In this document: positions 55,073-62,095 of the stretch, piece by piece
How positions within the stretch are numbered: the first letter of the stretch is position 1
How the letters are laid out: every line of letters starts with the position of its first letter
DNA from: Cognataquiflexum nitidum
GTDB lineage: Bacteria; Bacteroidota; Bacteroidia; Cytophagales; Cyclobacteriaceae
Direction of reading: 5' to 3'
Assembly (NCBI RefSeq): GCF_022538055.1
Contig: NZ_JAKZAM010000002.1
Span: 1 to 64,000 of the forward strand
Length of the DNA stretch: 64,000 nucleotides
Notes under the pieces: generated by a model
The model's input: the letters and a program-made list of their open reading frames with translations, nothing else
What the model was told of the DNA's origin: nothing
The model's database searches: none
Program-made: the position numbers and the translations under genes

Positions 55073-55352
55073 AATTTCCTTTATAGGGTCTTAGTATAAT
55101 GATTGATCAAAAATAGATTATAAATTAAAGGAATAATCCTGAAAATACAGCGATGCAGATTTGAAGGGATGGTTGCAGAGGATGGGCTGTAATAAAAGTC
55201 ACAGATTTACTTTTTAAAAAAAGTCATATTTGGGTTATCAACTCTAACTTGGGAAAATCTATTCCATTCCCAAAAGACTTGTTTATACTTCGGATCAATT
55301 TATAAAATCGAAAAAATTAATAGCCGAAGTTTGTCTTAAACCAAAACCCAAA

Positions 55353-57035
55353 ATGAAGCAATCAAAAAGAGATTTTCTCAAGAAACTAGGAGCCATGAGC
55401 GCAGGAACAGGTTTATTGTCTGTCAACCCACTTTTGGCGGGAGAGCTTTCAAATGAGCAAAAATCAGATAAGAGCAAAACAAATTTCAAAGTAACCATTT
55501 TTCAGACCACTGATGTTCATTGTCAGATTCACGAGCACGATGAGTTATTTTGGGAAAATGGACAAGCTGTATTCAGAAAAACAGGAGGTTATGCCAACTT
55601 AGATATTTTTATCAAGAAGCAAAGAGCAAAATGTGAACATTCCTTTTTGGTCGATACCGGAGACATGTTCCAAGGATCCATGCTTTCTATCGAGACCTCG
55701 GGACAAGCCATGGTTCCTTTGCTCAATGAACTTCAATACGACTTATACCTTCCCGGAAATTGGGAGGTGATTTATGGCAAAGATCAGATGCAAAACCTGC
55801 TTGGTTCACTCCATGGACCAAAAGTCTGTGCCAATATGTACCATGACCTTGGGGAAGGGAAAAAAGGCGAATTGATTTTCCCTCCTTATCATATCTGGAA
55901 TATCAATGGGGTAAAAATTGGATTCCTTGGCTATAATGACCCCATGATCCCATTGCGCCAATCGCCCAATTACAGCAAGGGAATCTATTTTTCCAAGCCT
56001 GAGGAAAATCTCAAGCACTACGTCGATGTATTAAAAAACCAGGAAAAATGTGCTTTTGTGATTATCCTTTCCCACATCGGCCTCTCTCAAGAAATCCATC
56101 TTGCAAACCTTCCCGAATGTGAAGGAGTAGATTATATTTTTGGAGCAGATACCCACGAAAGGGTAAGGGTGCCGATCCAATGCAAATATGCAAAGGTCGT
56201 TGAACCCGGAGCATTTGGGTCATTTGTCGGTAAACTGGAACTGAGTATTGAAAATGGGAAAGTGGTGGGGGACGATTATGAATTGCTGGAGGTCAGTCCA
56301 CAGAAATCCAAAAGCAAATCCAAGATGGCCAATCTGGTGACCGAGGTAGAATCCCCATTCAAATCCGAAATAGAAAAAATTGTAGGCTATAGTACTATTC
56401 CACTTTACCGGTATTTTGTGATCGAAAATCCCATAGATACCATGGTCTTGGATGCACTCGAATATCAGTTGCCTGATATAGATATCAAACTTTCCAATGG
56501 ATTCAGATTTTGTCCGCCTCGGACAATGAGAGACCATACCGGAAATATTCCGATCACGAGAGGTTTTATTTCTGATATGTTGCCGGTGGACAGCAGAGTT
56601 AGGATTGGCGAAGTCACAGGTCAGCAGTTACATACATGGATGGAAAGAGAACTTAACAACGTGTTTGCGGAAGATGCATCCAAAAGATTTGGAGGTTGGG
56701 TGACCAAGTTCAAAGGTATGAAATTGACTTTTAATGCATTTGGGGAAGAAGGGAAACGGATTCAGTCCTTTACTGTAAAAGGTCAGCCTCTTGACCTTGC
56801 AAAAACTTACACTATCAGCGCTTGCGAAAGAGATGGCGATCCATTGGATATGGTCTGTAGGATCAGGAATGTCAAAAACACTAAGGATCTGGATATTACC
56901 CTTCATCAGGTGATGCTCAATTACCTCGCTACCCACTCTCCCGTGACACCGACCCCTCCTGGGGCAGCCAAAGCTTTGGACGCACCTGCCTCATTGCTCA
57001 CCCAAGTGCATGGTGTGGATTATGAGTTTAGATAG
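55353..57035 (+). CDS. SoxB-like metallophosphatase/5'-nucleotidase, Tat-exported
   Basis: This 560-residue protein has a Tat signal (KQSKRDFLKKLGAMSAG, twin basic Lys-Arg pair) and a two-domain 5'-nucleotidase layout. Metal ligands are in TTDVHCQIHEHD (Asp54, His56) and DTGDMFQGS (Asp104). The third motif is GNWEVIYG (135-142) where most nucleotidases have GNHE; a similar GxWExxYG occurs in SoxB. ILSHIGLSQE and GADTHERV provide further histidines. The C-terminal domain (about 350-555) has NGFRFCPPRTM and SACERDGDPLDM. It may hydrolyse nucleotides or a sulfur or phospho-ester; no other sox gene is present. Confidence 0.9.
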   Translation: MKQSKRDFLKKLGAMSAGTGLLSVNPLLAGELSNEQKSDKSKTNFKVTIFQTTDVHCQIHEHDELFWENGQAVFRKTGGYANLDIFIKKQRAKCEHSFLVDTGDMFQGSMLSIETSGQAMVPLLNELQYDLYLPGNWEVIYGKDQMQNLLGSLHGPKVCANMYHDLGEGKKGELIFPPYHIWNINGVKIGFLGYNDPMIPLRQSPNYSKGIYFSKPEENLKHYVDVLKNQEKCAFVIILSHIGLSQEIHLANLPECEGVDYIFGADTHERVRVPIQCKYAKVVEPGAFGSFVGKLELSIENGKVVGDDYELLEVSPQKSKSKSKMANLVTEVESPFKSEIEKIVGYSTIPLYRYFVIENPIDTMVLDALEYQLPDIDIKLSNGFRFCPPRTMRDHTGNIPITRGFISDMLPVDSRVRIGEVTGQQLHTWMERELNNVFAEDASKRFGGWVTKFKGMKLTFNAFGEEGKRIQSFTVKGQPLDLAKTYTISACERDGDPLDMVCRIRNVKNTKDLDITLHQVMLNYLATHSPVTPTPPGAAKALDAPASLLTQVHGVDYEFR

Positions 57036-57136
57036 GTTTTAAAAAGTCGATGGTCCATGGCCGATAGTCCATGGAAGAACAAGGTATGGTAGGAAAATCA
57101 TTTCTAAAATAAAGATTGCTACCGGTAAAAAACAAA

Positions 57137-57164
57137 AAAGGCAACGATGAGAACCGTTGCCTTT
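57137..57164 (+). terminator. Rho-independent terminator after the metallophosphatase gene
   Basis: AAAGGCAACG (57137-57146) pairs with CGTTGCCTTT (57155-57164), followed by a short T-rich tail. Confidence 0.8.
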
Positions 57165-57186
57165 GTTTATTTAATAAGGTTTATAT

Positions 57187-57264
57187 CGTCACTCTGAGTG
57201 TAGCGAAGAGTCTCTTTCATTTTAGAGATTCTTCACCTCCGCAAGCTACGGTTCAGAATGACGC
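57187..57264 (-). repeat. Dispersed palindromic element, copy 2 (inverted)
   Basis: This is the inverted form of the element at 14593-14674: CGTCACTCTGAGTGTAGCGA at the left and GCTACGGTTCAGAATGACG at the right, with GATTCTTCACC inside. It can fold as a long imperfect hairpin between convergent genes. Confidence 0.82.
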
Positions 57265-57282
57265 CAAACTATTTCAATTTAT

Positions 57283-57345
57283 TTCTATCGTATTTCTACA
57301 ATATTTCTATGTATTTCAATTTTATTTCAATCTTATTTCCACCAA
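57283..57345. repeat. TATTTCAA/TATTTCTA degenerate word tract
   Basis: Imperfect copies of TTTATTTCTATCG and TTTCAATTTTATTTCAATC with an 11-13 nt period. The word family is the same as at 8394-8490 and 15402-15500, here between convergent genes. Confidence 0.75.
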
Positions 57346-57395
57346 CTTTTTGATAATCAAGTACCAATAAATATCCAATATCAATCAGTATCTTA

Positions 57396-58595
57396 TTAAT
57401 ACCTCCTCCTCTGCCCTTGCTTCGGCTTCTTCCTCGCCAATTCACCGGCTTTTTCTGAGAGGATTCCTTTGAAAGGATAAGGGTGGTCTTCTACGACCGG
57501 GATCTTTTTGCCGATCAGTTTTTCGATGTCCTTGAGTTCCTTTACAGTTTCTTCATCACAAAATGAGATCGCAATCCCCGAATTTCCTGCCCTACCTGTT
57601 CTACCGATCCGATGAACATAAGTTTCAGGAATATTGGGTAAGTCATAATTGAAAACATTGGCAAGCTCATCGATGTCAATACCACGCGCTGCGATATCTG
57701 TAGCGATCAAGACTTGGATTTTACCGTTTTTGAAATCACTCAAAGCATTCTGACGTGCATTTTGGCTTTTGTTTCCGTGGATGGCAGCAGTTTTTACATT
57801 TTCCTTTTGAAGTTGTTTTACCACTTTATCCGCGCCGTGTTTGGTTTTGGTAAATACCAAAGCCGAACCGATTTTCTTTTTTTGCAACAGGTGAAGCAAA
57901 AGCTCAGGCTTGTTTCCTTTGTTGACATAGTATAGGTGTTGGTCGATCTTGTCAACAGTAGAGGATGGTGGAGTCACTTCCACAAAAGCCGGTTTGGTCA
58001 GCAGTGAATCTGCCAATTTTTGGATTTCGGGAGGCATGGTAGCCGAGAAAAACAAAGTCTGTCTTTTGGCCGGAATGATCGAAATGAGCTTTTTGACATC
58101 ATGGATAAAACCCATGTCAAGCATCCTGTCCGCTTCATCAAGGACAAAAACTTCCAATTGTCTCAAATCAACAAAGCGTTGATTGATCAGATCGAGTAAT
58201 CTTCCCGGAGTGGCCACAAGCACGTCCACTCCTCTTTTGAGGGCGTTGACCTGATGGAGTTGGGATACACCGCCAAAAATGACGGTATGTTTGATATTGG
58301 TGAATTTGCCGTAAGCGGCAAAACTTTCATCAATTTGAATGGCGAGTTCACGTGTTGGCGTCAGGATCAAAGTCTTGATTCCTGATCGGATTTGCTTTTT
58401 CTCAGCAATGTGTTGGATAATTGGAATGGCAAAAGCTGCTGTCTTGCCTGTTCCGGTTTGAGCACATCCGAGCAGATCTCTTCCCTGGAGAACCAATGGA
58501 ATCGCTTGTTGCTGAATGGGAGTGGGGGTAGTGTATCCTTCATTGGCGAGTGCCTTGAGGATAGGATCAATAATTCCTAAATTTTTGAATGCCAT
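57396..58595 (-). CDS. DEAD-box RNA helicase (RhlE-like)
   Basis: This 399-residue ATP-dependent RNA helicase has all core motifs: Q motif PTPIQQQAIP, Walker A AQTGTGKTAAF, motif Ia TPTRELAIQI, DEAD motif VLDEADRML, SAT motif FFSATMP, then IATDIAARGIDI and YVHRIGRTGRAG in the second domain. The C-terminal tail is short, basic and Gly/Arg/Gln-rich (KKPKQGQRRRY), as in RhlE. Such helicases act in ribosome assembly and RNA decay, often under cold stress. The gene appears monocistronic. Confidence 0.95.
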   Translation of the reverse strand: MAFKNLGIIDPILKALANEGYTTPTPIQQQAIPLVLQGRDLLGCAQTGTGKTAAFAIPIIQHIAEKKQIRSGIKTLILTPTRELAIQIDESFAAYGKFTNIKHTVIFGGVSQLHQVNALKRGVDVLVATPGRLLDLINQRFVDLRQLEVFVLDEADRMLDMGFIHDVKKLISIIPAKRQTLFFSATMPPEIQKLADSLLTKPAFVEVTPPSSTVDKIDQHLYYVNKGNKPELLLHLLQKKKIGSALVFTKTKHGADKVVKQLQKENVKTAAIHGNKSQNARQNALSDFKNGKIQVLIATDIAARGIDIDELANVFNYDLPNIPETYVHRIGRTGRAGNSGIAISFCDEETVKELKDIEKLIGKKIPVVEDHPYPFKGILSEKAGELARKKPKQGQRRRY

Positions 58596-58737
58596 GTTGG
58601 CTGAGTGTAATTGGGCCGATGGAGATGTTGTATGTTCTGTATCAGCGGGGAGATTTATTAAAAGCGGCTTACAACTTGCCGTGCTTTTTTACAAAGTGGG
58701 ACAAAGGTAGGCTTTTTTTGGGAGGAAAGCACTATGA

Positions 58738-58885
58738 TTTTAACTCACGCAAAGACGCGAAGACACAAAACAAGAAACAATATAGCCCACAGAGACACGA
58801 AGCCACTAAGAAAAGTTTTCCTGTTATCCTGCTTCTCCAGAAGCGGGATTCCTTTTTTATTCCCGCGAAGGCGCGAAGGGGCAAA
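58738..58885 (+). repeat. Solo copy of the ~110 bp repeat, left of the Fic gene
   Basis: CGCAAAGACGCGAAGACAC, then AGCCCACAGAGACACGAAGC and CCTGCTTCTCCAGAAGC match the array at 60125-60845 in the same orientation. It includes the GCTTCT/AGAAGC hairpin. It ends in another CGCGAAGGCGCGAAG word. Confidence 0.88.
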
Positions 58886-59040
58886 TGAAAAACACTAATT
58901 TCCTGCTTTGGCAATTATTGATCAGGAAGATTGAAAGGCATTTTGGTGGATGTTTTTCTAAAGAAAAAATGTCCGATTTTTACCAGCTCCATGTTCTTGG
59001 TTCATGGTATTTTTGTCCATAACCTTTAACCACAATAATT

Positions 59041-59121
59041 ATGGAACGGAGAAAATTTATTGTCACTACTGCTGCGCTTGCTTTTGGGGTCGTGGAGGAC
59101 AAGCAGGAGTTATTGGTTTGA
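59041..59121 (+). pseudogene. Truncated Tat-signal leader (gene fragment)
   Basis: A 26-codon frame, MERRKFIVTTAALAFG then a short unrelated tail, is a Tat-type signal start without a mature domain. It stops at TGA 59119-59121, 5 nt before the 3' end of the convergent Fic gene. The rest of the gene appears to have been replaced. Confidence 0.65.
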
Positions 59122-59126
59122 GCCAT

Positions 59127-60020
59127 TTATTCAAATTCTATTTCAAAGTATTTCAGAAGGTTTTTATACTGATCTTGAGCTGTGTGACAGGTGTCCAACA
59201 GATATTCCCTTACTTGATTCCATTCCTGTAAACCTCTGTAATAAAAAAGTTTCAATTCGTCGGATATGATAAAAGGTACGATGCCATTAGCTAGACATTC
59301 TTTAAACATGATTAATCTTCCTACCCGTCCATTTCCATCCTGAAAGGGATGAATCACCTCAAACCCATGGTGAAAATTTAAGATGTCTTCTAGGGATTTC
59401 CTTTCTAATAGATGATAATCATGGAGTAATTTCTTCATTTCATTCCCTACCTCTTTTGGATGGCAGGTCTCATTGCCCCCAACCTCATTAGGAAGGAGTT
59501 TGTATTTGCCAACATTAAACCAATCTTTACCACTGTCGGAAGTTCCCGATTTTATCAAAAAATGCAATTCCTTAATCATTGATTCAGTGAGTTTGGACTT
59601 GGCCTTTTCGATGATGAAATCAATGCTTCGAAAATGGTTAGTAGTCTCTATGATGTCATCAACATTGATGTTTTGGTCAGAAACTCCTATTGTATTCGTA
59701 TCAAAAATAAACCGAATCTGATCATGCGATAGTTTGCTGCCTTCAATTCTATTAGAATTGTACGTCAAGTCAATTTGAGTTCGATGGTAAATCCCTCCCT
59801 TTAATTTCATTGATTTTTCAGCCTTTAAGCGATCAAGCAATGGGTTTCCGATGATTGTCTTGAAATTTATCTTTTTAGAAAACACTGCATCTTCGGGGAT
59901 ATTCCATGTTTTACCTGTAAGAAAAGCTCCTTTAATTTTACCTGAAGTACAATAATGCCTGACTGTCCTTTCAGGAATATTCCATTTTTTGACAAATTCC
60001 TTGACTGAAATGTATCGCAT
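59127..60020 (-). CDS. Fic-family AMP-transferase with N-terminal HTH
   Basis: This is a 297-residue protein. Residues 1-50 (MRYISVKEFVKKWNIPERTV onward) resemble a MerR/excisionase-type helix-turn-helix. The Fic core has the complete active site HPFQDGNGRVGR (224-235). The inhibitory helix motif is NSNRIEG (88-94), so it is a class II, self-inhibited enzyme that transfers AMP to target proteins. It lies between copies of the ~110 bp repeat. An exact palindrome 65 nt upstream of its start suggests autoregulation by the HTH. Target unknown; class II Fic proteins are often toxins or regulators of ATP-using enzymes. Confidence 0.92.
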   Translation of the reverse strand: MRYISVKEFVKKWNIPERTVRHYCTSGKIKGAFLTGKTWNIPEDAVFSKKINFKTIIGNPLLDRLKAEKSMKLKGGIYHRTQIDLTYNSNRIEGSKLSHDQIRFIFDTNTIGVSDQNINVDDIIETTNHFRSIDFIIEKAKSKLTESMIKELHFLIKSGTSDSGKDWFNVGKYKLLPNEVGGNETCHPKEVGNEMKKLLHDYHLLERKSLEDILNFHHGFEVIHPFQDGNGRVGRLIMFKECLANGIVPFIISDELKLFYYRGLQEWNQVREYLLDTCHTAQDQYKNLLKYFEIEFE

Positions 60021-60084
60021 CTAAGTGTTGATCTAAACAATTATCGGCAAAGAAATATTTTCTCTTTGTAAAATTGATCATTTT

Positions 60085-60100
60085 TTGCCGATATCGGCAA
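60085..60100. promoter_or_regulatory. 16 bp perfect palindrome upstream of fic (candidate operator)
   Basis: TTGCCGATATCGGCAA is exact over 16 bp. A half-site TATCGGCAA recurs at 60042-60050, 22 nt before the Fic start. The two sites flank the region where the fic promoter must lie. Confidence 0.75.
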
Positions 60101-60124
60101 GAATTTCCAGTTTTCTGTTTTCCT

Positions 60125-60845
60125 TCAGTTATCCTGCTTCTCCAGAAGCAAGATACTTCTTATTTCTCGGGAAGACGCAAAGTTGTAAAACAAGAAAGAA
60201 TATAGCCCACAAAGACACGAAGCCACTAAGAAAAGTTTTCCTGTTATCCTGCTTCTCCAGAAGCTGGATTATTCGGCACACGCAAAGTCGCCAAGTCGCA
60301 AAGCAAGAAAGAGTATAGCCCACAAAGACACGAAGCCACTAAGAAAAGTTATCCTGTTATCCTGCATCACCTGAAGCTGGATTATTCGGCTCACGCAAAG
60401 ACCCCAAGTCGCAAACAAGAAAGAGTATAGCCCACAAAGACACGAAGCCACTAAGGAAAGTTTTCTTGTTATCCCGCTTCTCCAAAAGCTGGATTATTCC
60501 GCTCACGCAAAGACGCCAAGTCGCAAACAAGAAAGAGTATAGCCCACAAAGACACGAAGCCACTAAGGAAAGTTTTCTTGTTATCCCGCTTCTCCAAAAG
60601 CTGGATTATTCCGCTCACGCAAAGACGCCAAGTCGCAAACAAGAAAGAGTATAGCCCACAAAGACACGAAGCCACTAAGGAAAGTTTTCTTGTTATCCCG
60701 CTTCTCCAAAAGCTGGATTATTCCGCTCACGCAAAGACGCCAAGTCGCAAAACAAGAAAGAATATAGCCCACAAAGACACGAAGCCACTAAGAAAAGTTT
60801 TCCTGTTATCCTGCTTCTCCAGAAGCGGGATCCTTCTTGTTTCCC
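60125..60845 (+). repeat. Tandem array of ~112 bp repeat units (right array)
   Basis: Six units share CGCAAAGACGCCAAGTCGCAA, then TATAGCCCACAAAGACACG and AAGCCACTAAG, and TTATCCYGCTTCTCC. The TATAGCCCAC anchor recurs near 60199, 60315, 60427, 60539, 60651 and 60763. Central units (60400-60720) are nearly identical; the outer ones diverge. Each unit contains an imperfect hairpin with GCTTCT/AGAAGC arms. The remaining bases to 61066 contain no gene. Confidence 0.92.
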
Positions 60846-61066
60846 TCAAAGCCGTAAAGAGAAAAAACAAGTCTTTCCTACAAATTGATCAAATTCGAAG
60901 TCTAAATCAAAATAAATATCAAAGGGTATTTACTGCGATTGGATATCTAACTAAAAGAGATTAAGTTTAAATAATTGAAAAGTATCTGAAACTGTTTCTC
61001 ATGTACATCATATGGCGTGCATGAGCAAGAGTTGCGTGAATAACACAATTTCCTGCAATATTTTAA

Positions 61067-61696
61067 ATGAGATTAGAAACAATAAATAAAGAACTGGAAT
61101 GCATCTTCTCGACAGTTGAGTTCGAAGAGAACGGTGAAATTCATATCACTGGGGCTGATTGGTATTCTGACGACTTAAGAATTGAGTTTGTAATAAAAAC
61201 TGGTATTGAGGGACAAAGCCAACTCTGGGAAGCTCAAATTAGTGGAGTTAGAGAAGATTTGATTAAATCGGACTTTGCTGACAAACTAGAACTGTTTGAA
61301 GAACATCCACTTCTTTGGACTTACAATCAAAGGCAGACAAATTTATACTTTGGAAGACCAACAGAAAGACCATATGAATTGTTTGTAAACATTTACAACA
61401 TACATCTTCAGGTGACGAGGAACAGAATTCCATTTGACAAATTTTTAAACAATACATTAGCAACAATTGAGATATGTAAATCGACAATGGGATTATTCGC
61501 TAAAGGTCCCATTAAAATAATGGAAGCATATAAAGAGGAACTTGAACGACATAACATGAACCCGTCCATTGTTGGGGGACATAATCCTAAGAGATGGCTT
61601 GACGGACACCAGGTTGACGAGACCGAGATTGTTAAAGTATTGGTGATGGGTGACTCTTATGTAGTTGGAGAAACATTTGATTTTCAAAGAGTGTGA
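61067..61696 (+). CDS. Unknown protein, possible cassette gene
   Basis: This is a 209-residue soluble protein, with no signal peptide and no membrane segment. It is acidic, with mixed alpha/beta predicted content; notable stretches are EIHITGADWYSDDLRIEF, YELFVNIYNIHLQ and GGHNPKRWLDGHQ. I recognise no family. It stands alone in DNA that lacks repeat tracts or a terminator, between the right repeat array and purL. A weak hairpin (CATGTAC...GTGCATG near 61000-61025) lies upstream. Codon use looks less G/C-rich than in neighbours, which would fit a recent arrival, but this was not computed. ATG 61067 is the only good start. Confidence 0.65.
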   Translation: MRLETINKELECIFSTVEFEENGEIHITGADWYSDDLRIEFVIKTGIEGQSQLWEAQISGVREDLIKSDFADKLELFEEHPLLWTYNQRQTNLYFGRPTERPYELFVNIYNIHLQVTRNRIPFDKFLNNTLATIEICKSTMGLFAKGPIKIMEAYKEELERHNMNPSIVGGHNPKRWLDGHQVDETEIVKVLVMGDSYVVGETFDFQRV

Positions 61697-61699
61697 AAA

Positions 61700-62095
61700 A
61701 ATAATACCGCCAACTTTACCTTGGATCCTGCAGGATAAATCCTTTAGCTTAAAACACACGGCTCTGAAAGCCCGTCTTCTCATAGCAGAGAACCGTTAAT
61801 AGTTCGAATTCGGCATAAGTATTGAACCTTTCGTGCAACAACATGAAATAACTAAATAGGTTGTATTTAAATTGCAAACAATGGCTGACTGAATAACATC
61901 AATTAATGGTCAGGAATTTTCTTTTTTTTTTTCTTCAGCCTTCCTCCCTCATCCTTTTCCTTTTTACCTCTCACTTTCTACCATTTACTTTCCACCCCCT
62001 TATCCTTCATCCCTCATCCTTTAAAACATTCCTTTAATCTTTTGACCCAATTGTTTACCTTTGTGGCTTCTTAAAAAAGGCTCCAAAAAACGCTC
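61700..62095. other. Intergenic region with C/T-rich leader tract before purL
   Basis: ATCCTGCAGGAT near 61725 is an exact 12 bp palindrome. From about 61930 to 62030 the plus strand is made of CCTCATCC, CTTTCTACC and CATCCCTCATCC words almost free of G, ending about 65 nt before the purL ATG. No RNA gene is supported, although GTTCGAAT near 61802 resembles a tRNA T-loop. Confidence 0.6.

Noticed and set aside
20068..57105. Shared ATGGTAGGAAAATCA near 20068 and 57086
   Set aside because: A single 15 nt match between two gaps may be chance, and no longer similarity surrounds it.
60125..60845. CRISPR array
   Set aside because: The repeated unit is about 112 bp and nearly continuous; there are no unique 30-40 bp spacers and no cas genes.
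61740..61830. Possible tRNA (GTTCGAAT near 61802)
   Set aside because: The five bases on each side of the loop do not pair, no acceptor stem or anticodon arm could be built, and no CCA follows.
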